Shown: positions 37,186-47,250, numbered from the stretch's first letter. The stretch is DNA of 64,000 nt from Chloroflexota bacterium (GCA_003451595.1 DMDA01000076.1:3762-67761), one strand, 5' to 3'. The notes: generated by a model not told the origin, from the sequence alone. Program-made: numbers and translations.

Positions 37186-37473
37186 TCAAACACAACAGCG
37201 ATAGCGTGTGCGACTGGTGATCATCGCTTCGACGCGGGCGCTGTATTCCGCCATGTGGGGCGAATCCCAGTGCGCCTGGAGAGCGTCGTCATCGACATAT
37301 TTTTCGACGAGAATAACCTGCGTCGCACTGGCGACCGGGACAAAGACCTCGAAGCTCAGGCAGCGCCCCCCTTCCAGGAGCAGCGAACGCACGCCATGGG
37401 CACGGGCTATCTCCACGAATGCATCGCGTTGACCAGGGGCAATCTCCAGATGTACGATGAGTCCGGTCGCCAT
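37186..37473 (-). CDS. Antibiotic-biosynthesis-monooxygenase (ABM/YgiN-like) family protein
   Basis: 95 residues forming one ferredoxin-like ABM domain: GLIVHLEIAPGQRDAFVEIA at the start, then SFEVFVPVASATQVILVEKY, and the conserved HW/H-M region (AHWDSPHMAEY). Such proteins act as small dimers in quinone or radical chemistry, or in handling oxidised compounds; a role here cannot be fixed. ATG 37473. The gene begins downstream of tRNA-Arg and a tandem repeat and ends 53 bases before the kinase start, so it could be cotranscribed with the kinase. Confidence 0.85.
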   Translation of the reverse strand: MATGLIVHLEIAPGQRDAFVEIARAHGVRSLLLEGGRCLSFEVFVPVASATQVILVEKYVDDDALQAHWDSPHMAEYSARVEAMITSRTRYRCCV

Positions 37474-37483
37474 GCGTCACTGC

Positions 37484-37528
37484 TTTCTTGGCTGCTGTTT
37501 TCTTGGCTGCTGTTTTTTTGGCTGCTGT
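37484..37528. repeat. Three 15-bp tandem repeats between tRNA-Arg and ABM gene
   Basis: TTTCTTGGCTGCTGT occurs twice, then TTTTTTGGCTGCTGT. On the ABM strand it reads as ACAGCAGCCAAGAAA units directly upstream of the ATG at 37473, a candidate variable leader or tRNA-processing spacer. Confidence 0.85.
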
Positions 37529-37544
37529 TTTTTGTCAGAAGGAT

Positions 37545-37622
<78 letters not shown>

Positions 37623-37634
37623 TGAATTGTCGAT

Positions 37635-37663
37635 ACCATAGCACAGGCTGGCATCGGCGTCAA
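37635..37663 (-). promoter_or_regulatory. Promoter of tRNA-Arg
   Basis: Minus strand TTGACG, 17-base spacer, TATGGT, ending about 14 bases before the mature tRNA 5' end. Confidence 0.75.
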
Positions 37664-37725
37664 AGCAAATAAGGGTGCTCGTGCATGGTCGTCGCCCTGG
37701 CGCACCGCGCCAACGTTCTTCGATG

Positions 37726-37788
37726 GGTATATTTCGATAGGTATATTTCAATTGTCAAGCTGACAAATTCTGTGTTCTGGGGCATACT
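37726..37788 (+). promoter_or_regulatory. Direct repeat, palindrome and promoter before the MoxR gene
   Basis: Two adjacent 14-base copies (GGTATATTTCGATA and GGTATATTTCAATT, 37726-37753) are followed by a perfect TTGTCA-AGC-TGACAA palindrome (37752-37766). This overlaps a candidate -35 CTGACA (37760-37765), which has CATACT 17 bases on. The arrangement suggests regulator binding at the moxR/DUF58 promoter. Confidence 0.5.
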
Positions 37789-37842
37789 GGGCGACATGAA
37801 TCGATGCGCCTGCCACCAGCGCCCACAGAAACGATCGTGAGC

Positions 37843-38796
37843 ATGAGCACTGAAATCCAGCAATTTGCGGAGACCCTTCGCACCAACATTCAGAAAGTCA
37901 TCGTCGGCAAACAGGAAGTCATCGACACCCTGATCATTGCATTGTTGTGTGAAGGCCACGTATTGTTGGAGGACGTTCCCGGCGTGGGTAAGACGATGTT
38001 GGCGCGCGCGCTGGCGTTGAGCCTGGGCGGCGACTTCCGGCGCATTCAGTGCACACCTGACCTGCTGCCCAGCGACATCACCGGCGTCAGTATCTTCAAT
38101 CAGGAGACGCGGCGCTTTCAATTCATCCCCGGCCCGGCTTTCACCAATATTTTGTTGGCGGACGAGATCAATCGCGCAACGCCGCGTGCGCAGTCTGCTT
38201 TGCTCGAGTGTATGGGTGAACGTCAGGTGACGGTTGACGGCGAGACGCGCACCTTGCTGCGCCCTTTCCTGGTGTTGGCGACCCAAAACCCAATCGAGTT
38301 TGAGGGCACCTTTCCTCTGCCCGAAGCTCAACTTGACCGCTTTCTGTTTCGCATTCGGCTTGGCTATCTCTCCCCTGCCGAAGAAGAGGCGATGCTGCTG
38401 GCATTGGGGGGACGCCATCCCATCGAGCAGATCGGCGCCGTGATGGCGGGCGAGGTGGTGGTGCGCCTGGCCGAACAGGTGTGGTCGATCCACGTGGACC
38501 CTTCGTTGCGCCGCTACATCGTGACGTTGATCCAGGCCACGCGTAACCATCCTGACCTGGCGCTGGGGGCCAGCCCGCGGGGCGCGCTGGCGCTCTATCG
38601 GGCATCTCAGGCACGCGCCGCCGTCGCCGGGCGCGCGTTTGTCCTGCCAGACGACGTGCAGGCCATTGCGCCCCTAGCGCTGCCTCATCGCTGTATCGTA
38701 CGCCCAGAAAGCGCGTTGCGTGGTCGCAATGCCGCCGAAATCATCGCCGAGATTGTTGACAAGACGCCGCTCGACCTCGGCAGCGTGGATCAATAG
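37843..38796 (+). CDS. MoxR-family AAA+ ATPase
   Basis: 317 residues from ATG 37843; nearby GTG and upstream starts are possible. Walker A PGVGKTML (about 45-52), Walker B LLADEINRA (104-112), sensor region LATQNPIEFEGTFPLPEAQLDRF typical of MoxR, and the C-terminal lid. MoxR ATPases are chaperone-like factors, usually next to a DUF58 gene as here, and help assemble or activate a metal- or VWA-domain partner. No VWA gene is present in this stretch. Confidence 0.92.
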   Translation: MSTEIQQFAETLRTNIQKVIVGKQEVIDTLIIALLCEGHVLLEDVPGVGKTMLARALALSLGGDFRRIQCTPDLLPSDITGVSIFNQETRRFQFIPGPAFTNILLADEINRATPRAQSALLECMGERQVTVDGETRTLLRPFLVLATQNPIEFEGTFPLPEAQLDRFLFRIRLGYLSPAEEEAMLLALGGRHPIEQIGAVMAGEVVVRLAEQVWSIHVDPSLRRYIVTLIQATRNHPDLALGASPRGALALYRASQARAAVAGRAFVLPDDVQAIAPLALPHRCIVRPESALRGRNAAEIIAEIVDKTPLDLGSVDQ

Positions 38797-38803
38797 CACC
38801 GCC

Positions 38804-39991
38804 ATGCATAACATTTTCTGGGCCTTGTTGGTGATCTTTCTGGTCGCTGCACTCATGCGTATGGACTGGGCGTATTACCTGGTCTATGTCGTCGGCGGGG
38901 TGTGGGTTTTCAGCCATTGGTGGGTGCGTCGCAGTCTCTCACGTCTGCACATGACGCGCCGGATCACCCGTTACGCCTTCACCAACGAACACGCACCCGT
39001 GCGCATCGAGCTGGACAACCGCAGTTGGCTGCCGCTGCCCTGGCTGCAAATCCAGGAAGCAGTGCCGCTGGAACTGAAGGAGCAAGATGACTATCGCACC
39101 ATCGTTAGCCTGGGTGGGCGCAGCCGGCTGGTGCACGCCTATACGCTCTACTGCCGGCGGCGTGGCTATTACACCGTGGGCCCGCTCAGCCTGCGCACCA
39201 GTGATCTCTTTGGCTTTGTCGAAGCGCGCTGGGAGGAAGCGGGCGGCGCCGAGTTCATCGTCTATCCGCAGATCGTGCCTCTGGAACGGCTGGGACTACC
39301 TAGCCGGATGCCTTTTGGTGCGCTCGGTGTGCGTCGGCAGGTGACCGAAGACCCGGCGCGCCTGAGCGGGGTGCGCGCCTATGCCGCCGGAGATAGCCTG
39401 CGCCGGATTCACTGGAAGGCGACAGCGCACGCCGATGCATTGTTGGTCAAGAAGTTCCAGTCGTCCCAGGACTTGCCGGTGTCGATCGTGCTTGATCTCG
39501 ACCGTGCCGCCTATCCTGCGCGCGCGTTGCTCGGCGCCAGCGAGTGGGCAATCTCGGTGGCAGCTTCGCTGGCCGGTCATCTCAGCGAGCAGCGTCAGAC
39601 GGTCGGGCTGGTCGCCAACGGCAGCGATCCGCTGGCGACAGGTGACCAACCGCCCACCATCACCCCGCACACTGGACGTGAACATCTGATGGGCATCTGG
39701 CGTTTGCTGGCGCGCATCCAGCTCAACGGCAACGCCCAGTCTCTCCCAACGTTGATTACACGGCATGCGGTTGACTTGCCCTGGGGCGCCACGTTGCTCG
39801 TGGTAACGCCGCGCCTGGACGAGACAACGCTCTGGGTGTTGCACAATGCCTACCGACGCGGCGCCAATGTGATCGCGCTCATCTGCGCCGACCAGCCCGA
39901 TTTCCGCGCCTTGCAGGCACGCGGCAAGCGGCTGGGTGTTCAACTCTTTCATACCGTCTGGGAAAGTGAGCTGCAGGCGGTGACAACGTGA
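38804..39991 (+). CDS. DUF58 protein, MoxR partner
   Basis: 395 residues from ATG 38804, seven bases after the MoxR stop. Two N-terminal hydrophobic segments (about 3-20 and 24-38) are followed by a beta-rich extracytoplasmic region, then the DUF58 core (RRQVTEDPARLSGVRAYAAGDSLRRIHWKATAHADALLVK). These proteins have a VWA-like fold and accompany MoxR throughout bacteria; the molecular role is unclear. Confidence 0.9.
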   Translation: MHNIFWALLVIFLVAALMRMDWAYYLVYVVGGVWVFSHWWVRRSLSRLHMTRRITRYAFTNEHAPVRIELDNRSWLPLPWLQIQEAVPLELKEQDDYRTIVSLGGRSRLVHAYTLYCRRRGYYTVGPLSLRTSDLFGFVEARWEEAGGAEFIVYPQIVPLERLGLPSRMPFGALGVRRQVTEDPARLSGVRAYAAGDSLRRIHWKATAHADALLVKKFQSSQDLPVSIVLDLDRAAYPARALLGASEWAISVAASLAGHLSEQRQTVGLVANGSDPLATGDQPPTITPHTGREHLMGIWRLLARIQLNGNAQSLPTLITRHAVDLPWGATLLVVTPRLDETTLWVLHNAYRRGANVIALICADQPDFRALQARGKRLGVQLFHTVWESELQAVTT

Positions 39992-40001
39992 AACCGAGAA
40001 G

Positions 40002-40634
40002 ATGATGAACCTGTCACATGCTATCGATCCCGCCGAAATGGCTGCGCTCCAAACGCGCTGGCCCGACGCTGTGCTGGAATCCGTCGCGCTCATGGTGGCG
40101 CATCCTTTCCTGACGGGCGAGCACCAATTGTTGACCGCCAACGGGCGTCGCGCCGAAATCTGCTACGTCATGCATCGGGGCGACCCTGCTGACGGTGTTC
40201 TGTTGCATATCAAGACCTTCTACCCACAAGGCGCCTATCGCCTGCCCACCGGAGGCATTCATGTCGGTGAGGCTGTTTTGGCAACGCTGCAACGCGAGAT
40301 TTACGAAGAGACTGGGCTGACAGTCGGCGAGGAGCGCGACCAGGTGCACGTGGAGCGGCTATTGGGTGTGTTGGCCTACGATTTGCAGCATCACACACTC
40401 GGCGCTACGCCCTTTGCCACCTATCATTTTCTGGTGCGGATGCCTGCCAATGCCTTACTGGCGCCGCAAGACCCGGAGGAGTCGATCGGGGGGTGGCAGT
40501 GGCGCCCCGCGTGTGAACTCAGCGCTGTTGCCGATTTACTGGACGCCGTGCATCTGCATTCGGACGAATGGGGCGATTGGGGACGCTTCCGGGCGCTGAG
40601 CCACCGCTTTGTCGCCGCACGCTTGGGCACATGA
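40002..40634 (+). CDS. NUDIX hydrolase
   Basis: 210 residues. Perfect Nudix box Gly84-x5-Glu90-x7-Arg98-Glu-Ile-x-Glu-Glu-x-Gly-Leu (GGIHVGEAVLATLQREIYEE, TGL). The enzyme cleaves a nucleoside diphosphate linked to some group X, with Mg. About 80 residues before the box form an extra N-terminal part. Two adjacent ATGs (40002, 40005) are possible. It starts 10 bases after DUF58 and so may be cotranscribed. Confidence 0.9.
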   Translation: MMNLSHAIDPAEMAALQTRWPDAVLESVALMVAHPFLTGEHQLLTANGRRAEICYVMHRGDPADGVLLHIKTFYPQGAYRLPTGGIHVGEAVLATLQREIYEETGLTVGEERDQVHVERLLGVLAYDLQHHTLGATPFATYHFLVRMPANALLAPQDPEESIGGWQWRPACELSAVADLLDAVHLHSDEWGDWGRFRALSHRFVAARLGT

Positions 40635-40646
40635 CGCCGAGTGCAT

Positions 40647-41342
40647 CTACTCGCCGTCGAGGGTCATACGCGTGAAAAAAAGCTCGGCCAGATCGACCAC
40701 ATCTTGCGGGCTGGCAAGCCAGCGCCAGTCCATCACCGTCTGCGATTCGGTGTCGATGACGCCCGGCGTTGTGCGCACCCAACTCATGATGTAGCCTGTG
40801 ATGGAGGTGAGCTTCTTGCCCAAGAGCAGCAACATCAGGTCAGAATCCTGGCTGTGGTAGCAGTTGAGCAACCAGACGCGCTTGACCTCTGGGTGGCGTG
40901 GCAGATCGAGCAGACTTTGGAAGCACTGGCGATCCATGCCCGGCTGCACGTCAATCATCACGTTGACCGCCACCATGTTGTTGGTGCTGACCTCCATCTC
41001 CAATTCGAGCAGCGTATCGATGTCGGCGCGCCCGCCAAAGCTGAGCACGGTGTTGGTCTCGCGTACGCCGTCCACACTACGCACCACATCGAGCATGAAC
41101 TTGTTGAAGGCGGCCACGTCGTGAATCAAGCAGGTGAAGCGCAGGTCAGCGCGCTGGCGCAGCCAATTCGTCCACAATGGCTTGACGCCATTGCCGCGAT
41201 AGTGGCGCAGATTGTAGAGCATCTGCTCGCGCGCCGTTTCATCCTTGCCACACATGATGTCTGCATCAATGATGGCGAGGATCGGTTGCATACTCTGGAC
41301 TGCCGACGTCGGTTCAGGATCGAAATGCGCTGCTTTCTTCAT
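40647..41342 (-). CDS. Stand-alone double RAM-domain protein (Lrp/AsnC ligand-sensing type)
   Basis: 231 residues from ATG 41342. It shows two copies of the alpha-beta RAM pattern: the first about residues 15-115 (LRFTCLIHDVAAFNKFMLDV, VRSVDGVRETNTVL), the second about 120-205 (VNVMIDVQPGMDRQCFQSLL, RHPEVKRVWLLNC, TTPGVIDTESQTVM). No DNA-binding helix-turn-helix is present, unlike Lrp, so it is more likely a metabolite sensor or allosteric domain protein. Convergent with the NUDIX gene (12-base gap). Confidence 0.7.
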   Translation of the reverse strand: MKKAAHFDPEPTSAVQSMQPILAIIDADIMCGKDETAREQMLYNLRHYRGNGVKPLWTNWLRQRADLRFTCLIHDVAAFNKFMLDVVRSVDGVRETNTVLSFGGRADIDTLLELEMEVSTNNMVAVNVMIDVQPGMDRQCFQSLLDLPRHPEVKRVWLLNCYHSQDSDLMLLLLGKKLTSITGYIMSWVRTTPGVIDTESQTVMDWRWLASPQDVVDLAELFFTRMTLDGE

Positions 41343-41374
41343 GATGCGTAGTGTAAGGCCAACCGGGGTAGGCG

Positions 41375-41424
41375 GCAAATCGATGCGTCAGGCATCACGG
41401 ATGACGCCTGACGCATCGATTTGC
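41375..41424. terminator. 19-bp perfect inverted repeat after the PPC-protein gene
   Basis: Arms 41375-41393 (GCAAATCGATGCGTCAGGC) and 41406-41424 (its complement) pair perfectly around a 12-base loop. It lies between the PPC-protein stop (41431) and the RAM gene start (41342), so transcripts of the PPC gene end in it; a T-rich tail is present only on the other side. It could also be a recombination or attenuator element. Confidence 0.7.
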
Positions 41425-41430
41425 TTTACT

Positions 41431-43305
41431 TTACTCTGCTACGCCGATGAGCTTGACGGCATCGATTTCGTTCCAGCCAGGGATCAGCGGCTCGTCGATG
41501 GTCAGCCTCACCTGATCGGTGGCAAAATCCACTGGCGTCAGTGGTGGGCGAAAGACCGCGATCTCCTTGCCAGCGGTGTCGGCGACGCCCTCCCACACCA
41601 CGACCCAGTCGTCCGTGTTGGGATCAAGCACCTCGATGCGGGCGACGGCGCCTGGATTGTAGCTCTCGTATATTTCGATGCCAGTTGGGTTGACCGATTG
41701 AGCATAGACCAGCACCAACGTCTCCGCCTCCACATCGGCGGAGGCTGCCGCCCATGCAGTCTTGATGTCACCTGCTTCCGGCGTATCTGCCGCACCGGTC
41801 GCCTGTTGCGCCGACCAACTGTCGTCGGTGTACTGGCTGGAAGCTTCCGCCGCCACTGCCCATTGTTCGAGAGTGCCTGCGCTGTCGGCGCCCACGCCCT
41901 CGCCAGGCGACGCGTCCGGTTGCAGGGTGATGCTTTCTCCCAACAGATCGGTCAGCGGCCCCGTGAACGCCAGGATCGTGAAGTCGGCGCCATCCGCCCA
42001 GGAGCCGTTGACGTCGACAAGGATGGTTCCCGGCTTTTCGATGAAGAGACCCGCCACTTCCCGCCCACTGCTCGAAGCGGCGCTGTCGCTGGCAACCTGT
42101 TCGCCATCGATATAATGCATAATGTTGAGATCGAGGTCTTTGTCCGCTGGCCCAGCCAACAATACGATGACAAACTGCTCTGGCTCGGTGACTTCAAACA
42201 GATAGCCGGTGTGACCGCCGCTAGGCACGGAATCTTGTGTCGGTTCATTAAGAGGCAGCGTCCCTGCCTTGCCTTTGTCCTCGACAAGGATGGTATAAGC
42301 GCCGCCTGCTTCGGCGTCGGTTTGAATGCTGACGTAGTAGACGCCGGGCGCCGGGGCAATGAACTCCAGCGTTGCCGGTTCATTGGCGTAGCTGTAAGCG
42401 CTCCAGGTTTGCGCATCTGGCGTCGTACCGGCGTTAAGGGTGAGGCTGGCGTCGGTGTCGGTGCTGGCGGTCACAGCGATCACCGTCCCGATTTCGGCAA
42501 CAGTGAATTGGTAGGTGTCGGTGTCTTCGGCGCTGTTGAGTTCACCGGGCGTCTCGACATCGAATTCGAGTGTGGGCGCCGGGCCGCTCAAAAAGACGCT
42601 GACTTGCAGCGAAGCGCCGCCCTCGGTCGGTGTCACCGTCAGCGCGTAGACGCCGCCCTGACTCACAAATTGCAGAACTTCGGACTCGGCAGTGTTGGTG
42701 TAGTAATAGTCGAAGTCTTCGTTGGTGACTTCCACGTCATAGACATCGCCGGCTTCACCCTGCACCAGGATCAGCGCCTGCTGTGGATATGGCGATGGCT
42801 CCAGGGTGACGGTGGCGTGGAGTGGGTCGGTCACATCGTTGGTGGTGAAGACAGCGCCGTTGAAGAGTTCACCGGGCGCATCGGGGTCGGTGCTCATCGA
42901 GCCTGCTTCGATCCCGACCAAAAAGGCCAGTTCGGCGTCGGCTTGTGCGGTGAAAGTGAGCACGTAGTCGCCAGCGCTCAAGTCGATCACGGTGTTCGTC
43001 TGCAGTGCGTCGTCGTACAAGGTGTTGCCATCGGCGTCGACCAGCGTCAATAGAAAATCAGCCGCGTCCCCATCCGCTGTGAAGGCGACGGTGTAGGTCC
43101 CGTCCAGCGGTGTTGTGAGTGCGTATGCCACACTCTCGCCTTTCGCCAGTTTGGCGTTGCCAAATTCACCCAGCAGCAGCGGGCGCGGCGCATCTTGCGT
43201 GGCGGGCGCCGCCTGCACGGTCTGGAGCGGCGCCAGGCAGAGCATGACCAACAACAATGTGCGCAGCATTCCTCTGCGCCACCTAGCGAAGACGAGCGAG
43301 CTCAT
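41431..43305 (-). CDS. Secreted protein with PPC-type beta-domains and a C-terminal jelly-roll-like domain
   Basis: 624 residues from ATG 43305, after an ideal AGGAGG site. Signal peptide about 1-32, cleavage after VQAAPA-like residues. The next 420 or so residues look like repeated bacterial pre-peptidase C-terminal (PPC)-like modules: LTTPLDGTYTVAFTADGDAA, DTDTYQFTVAEIGTVIAVTA, GAYTILVEDKG. The last 170 residues resemble a galactose-binding/discoidin module (TGIEIYESYNPGAVARIEV; PVDFATDQVRLTIDEPLIPG). Probably an extracellular binding protein with no catalytic motif. Codon use is like its neighbours. Confidence 0.75.
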   Translation of the reverse strand: MSSLVFARWRRGMLRTLLLVMLCLAPLQTVQAAPATQDAPRPLLLGEFGNAKLAKGESVAYALTTPLDGTYTVAFTADGDAADFLLTLVDADGNTLYDDALQTNTVIDLSAGDYVLTFTAQADAELAFLVGIEAGSMSTDPDAPGELFNGAVFTTNDVTDPLHATVTLEPSPYPQQALILVQGEAGDVYDVEVTNEDFDYYYTNTAESEVLQFVSQGGVYALTVTPTEGGASLQVSVFLSGPAPTLEFDVETPGELNSAEDTDTYQFTVAEIGTVIAVTASTDTDASLTLNAGTTPDAQTWSAYSYANEPATLEFIAPAPGVYYVSIQTDAEAGGAYTILVEDKGKAGTLPLNEPTQDSVPSGGHTGYLFEVTEPEQFVIVLLAGPADKDLDLNIMHYIDGEQVASDSAASSSGREVAGLFIEKPGTILVDVNGSWADGADFTILAFTGPLTDLLGESITLQPDASPGEGVGADSAGTLEQWAVAAEASSQYTDDSWSAQQATGAADTPEAGDIKTAWAAASADVEAETLVLVYAQSVNPTGIEIYESYNPGAVARIEVLDPNTDDWVVVWEGVADTAGKEIAVFRPPLTPVDFATDQVRLTIDEPLIPGWNEIDAVKLIGVAE

Positions 43306-43414
43306 TGTAACCTCCTGTAGTGGGAAAAAGTTGAGTTATCGAACGCTGAAACGGACATTTCTGCTATCGTCACCCTGGCGTGAATCCTTCGCGTTGATCA
43401 ATACTAGAGCCAAA

Positions 43415-43443
43415 TTGACACATCGTGCGCTTGCTGGGACAAT
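43415..43443 (+). promoter_or_regulatory. Sigma-70-type promoter of the 43524 operon
   Basis: TTGACA, 17-base spacer, GACAAT; start codon GTG lies about 80 bases further. Confidence 0.6.
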
Positions 43444-43523
43444 CAAATTTTGGGAATGCCGCAAGCCCCTTTCATCATAGTACACCGGTTTGCGGCGAAA
43501 TCATATGTGCAAATGAGGGGGAA

Positions 43524-45134
43524 GTGATCGATTTTGCTTTTTCTAACGGCGGATCGGAGGCGGGCCCGGCTTGGGGGAGCGCACTGCTCGCACCGCTGGC
43601 GCCAGATGCGTTGACGCCGTTCACAGGGAGCTTGCTGACGGAGGTCGCCGCGCGCGCCTGGTATCTCTACTATGACCGTCTGGGCTTTGGCCCGGCCCCG
43701 CGCGCCAAGGTGGTGCGTCTGCACGACGGACGTCCCTTTGTCAATCTGACTTTGTCTGCAACGCTGGACGCCGAGAACGCTGGCATCACACCGCCGGTCG
43801 TGCGGATCGATGGCGCCGCGCGCCCTCTGCTTGCCTGGGAGAAGCCTGGTTTGCTGGCGGGGATCAAGCTCGCACGAGGCGCCAAAAAGATCGAGGAAAC
43901 TTTGCGCCAGCTGCAACAGGAATTGCCAGCGATAACTGCCAAGACGGCGGCCTGGCAGCAGCGGGTCGCCGGGTTGCGCTGGTCACAGGCCGAAGTGCTC
44001 CAAATCATGGAGGAGATTGAGCATGTCGGCGCGGCAGCGCTGTTGCCGTACTTTGCCGCTCGCCACAATCTGGAATGGGCTTATCGGCGGCTGCTGGCGT
44101 TGTTGGCGCCACGCTCGGAAAGCGAGGCCGCCGCACTGCTCGTGCAGGCGTTGGGCGGCGCCGCGCCGACTGTCGAGTTGGAGATGGCGCAACAGGTGCA
44201 ACGACTAGGGGAGCACGCAGCATCGCAGCCGGCGGTGCGCGCCTGGCTCCGTGCTGGCGTGTTCGACGCCTGGCAAACGTCGCTGCCGCCGGGCGCATTT
44301 GCTGATGAGTTGCAGGCGTTCATGGCGCAGTACGGCCAGCGCGGGCTGCAGGAAGGTGAGATCGCTGCGCCACGCTGGGTCGAAGCGCCCGGCCTGCTCT
44401 TCACTGCGATCCGTGCCTGTGCAGAAGGTGCGCCTGCACCCGGTGTCGTGCCGCCTGCCGACCCGCAACCGTTGTTGGCTGCCATCGATGGCAAGGTGCG
44501 CAAGGAGGCCCAACAACTCGTCACACAGATGCAGGCGCTGCTTACTATGCAAAGCCAGTCGCTGCACGCGGTCGCCTACATGCTGGCCGGCACGCGGCAG
44601 TGGGCGCTGGCGGCGGCACGCGAGGCGCTGAGCGATCACCGCATCACCGCGTTGGACGCAATCTTCTTCTACGAAGTGGAGGAAGTGAAGGAAATGATGA
44701 CGGGCGAGTGGAACGTCAGCGATCTCGGGGCAATCCACGCCACCGCCGCGGCGCGCCAACAAGCGTTGGCTGGCTGGCGCCGCATTGTTCCGCCCGGGTT
44801 GATTTGGGGGGAACGCGCGGCGATGTTGTCCGCGTCCGGCCTGCCAGCAGCCGTCGGCAGCGTGAACGGCAGCGCTTTTCCTGCTGAAGCTATCACGGCA
44901 TTGCCCGCGGACGCTATCCTGGTCGCCCAACAGCCGGAAAGCGCGGCGGCTATCTTGCTGCCTGCGGCGCGCGCTTTTGTGACGGCGCAGGGCAGCCCGC
45001 TGGATCCGCTCTGCGTATGTGCGCGCAGCCTTGGTCGCCCCGGCGTCGTCGCTGCGGGCGCCGCCATCACCAATGTTGCGCCCGTAGCCCGCGTGGCTGT
45101 CGATGGCGCGCAAGGGAAAGTAACAATCCTATGA
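43524..45134 (+). CDS. PEP-utilizing-enzyme-like protein lacking the ATP-grasp domain and catalytic His
   Basis: 536 residues from GTG 43524, preceded by GAGGGG. It resembles the C-terminal two thirds of PEP synthase/rifampicin-phosphotransferase-type proteins: PFTGSLLTEVAARAWYLYYD near the start, helical middle domain, and a mobile phosphohistidine-like domain at the end (GSVNGSAFPAEAITALPADA, ARSLGRPGVVAAGAAIT). The usual GG-x-x-SH motif reads QGSPLDPLC, so the catalytic His is replaced by Asp or lost, and no ATP-grasp region precedes it. It cannot carry out the normal phosphotransfer. Its stop overlaps the cobT start. Confidence 0.7.
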   Translation: MIDFAFSNGGSEAGPAWGSALLAPLAPDALTPFTGSLLTEVAARAWYLYYDRLGFGPAPRAKVVRLHDGRPFVNLTLSATLDAENAGITPPVVRIDGAARPLLAWEKPGLLAGIKLARGAKKIEETLRQLQQELPAITAKTAAWQQRVAGLRWSQAEVLQIMEEIEHVGAAALLPYFAARHNLEWAYRRLLALLAPRSESEAAALLVQALGGAAPTVELEMAQQVQRLGEHAASQPAVRAWLRAGVFDAWQTSLPPGAFADELQAFMAQYGQRGLQEGEIAAPRWVEAPGLLFTAIRACAEGAPAPGVVPPADPQPLLAAIDGKVRKEAQQLVTQMQALLTMQSQSLHAVAYMLAGTRQWALAAAREALSDHRITALDAIFFYEVEEVKEMMTGEWNVSDLGAIHATAAARQQALAGWRRIVPPGLIWGERAAMLSASGLPAAVGSVNGSAFPAEAITALPADAILVAQQPESAAAILLPAARAFVTAQGSPLDPLCVCARSLGRPGVVAAGAAITNVAPVARVAVDGAQGKVTIL

Positions 45135-46209
45135 CCACACAATCAACACAGCTCGGACAAACTTTGCGCACAGTCATTAGCGAGATCGGCGGATTGGATG
45201 CATCCGCCAGTGAAGCGGCGCAACAGCGTCAACAAAATCTGACCAAGCCGCTTGGCGCGCTGGGGCGGCTGGAAGAACTCAGCATCCAGCTTGCCGGCAT
45301 CACCGGCGTCCTGCGTCCGCCTTTACGCCCGTGTCGGGTCATTGTCTGTGCAGGCGATCATGGCGTGACCGAAGAAGGCGTCAGCGCTTACCCTGCGGAT
45401 GTCACCGCACAGATGGTGCTCAACTTTCTGGCTGGCGGCGCCGCCATCAATGTGCTGGCGCGCACCTTCGGGGCCGAAGTGACGGTCGTCGATGTTGGCG
45501 TCAAGGGCGAACTGCCCGATCACCCGCGCCTGGTCAAAGCGAAGATTCGGCCTGGCACGGCCAATTTTTTGCACGAACCGGCGATGACGCGTGCGGAAGC
45601 CGTGGCAGCCATCGAGGTGGGCGTCAGGGTGGCGCAGGCTGCTATTGCTGACGGGGTGCGCGTGCTGGTGACGGGCGACATGGGCATTGGCAACACAACG
45701 GCGAGTGCAGCGATTGCAGCTGCACTCACCGGGCAACCTGCCGTCGAAGTCACCGGGCTGGGCACAGGGATTGGCCGCGCTGGCTGGCGTCACAAAGTCG
45801 AGGTCGTTGCGCGCGCCATCGAAACCCACCTGCCCGATGAGCAAGACCCGCTCGATGTCCTAAGCAAGGTTGGCGGGTTGGAGATCGGCGCCATTGCGGG
45901 CGTGGTGTTGGCGGCGGCGGCGGCGCATATCCCAGTGATTATCGATGGCGTCATTGCAACTGCTGGTGCGGCAATTGCCACCAGGCTGGCGCCAGCAGTG
46001 CGCGCCTTTATGATTGCCGGTCATCAAAGTCTGGAACCGGGGCATCGCGTGCTGCTAGACTATCTTGATCTCCGGCCTTTGATGAGCCTGGATTTGCGCC
46101 TGGGGGAAGGCACCGGAGCGATGCTGGCGCTGCCGTTGCTTGACGCCGCTGTGGCGCTGCTCAACGAGATGGCCACCTTCAGCGACGCGGGCGTCTCTGG
46201 GCCAGTTGA

Positions 46210-46213
<4 letters not shown>
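45131..46213 (+). CDS. cobT: Nicotinate-nucleotide-dimethylbenzimidazole phosphoribosyltransferase
   Basis: Activates the lower-ligand base of cobalamin as its alpha-ribotide. 360 residues. Family motifs: TKPLGALGRLEELS (about 38-51), VCAGDHGVTEEGVSAYP (72-88), TGDMGIGNTT (181-190), EIGAIAGVVLAAA, IAGHQSLEPGH and the catalytic Glu326 in LRLGEGTGA. ATG 45131 overlaps the preceding stop (ATGA). No other cobalamin gene lies in the window. A GT2 gene overlaps its stop. Confidence 0.95.

Positions 46214-47250
<1,037 letters not shown>

Noticed and set aside
43306..43523. Cobalamin riboswitch before the cobT operon
   Set aside because: No B12-box-like conserved segments were seen; only an ordinary promoter is supported.
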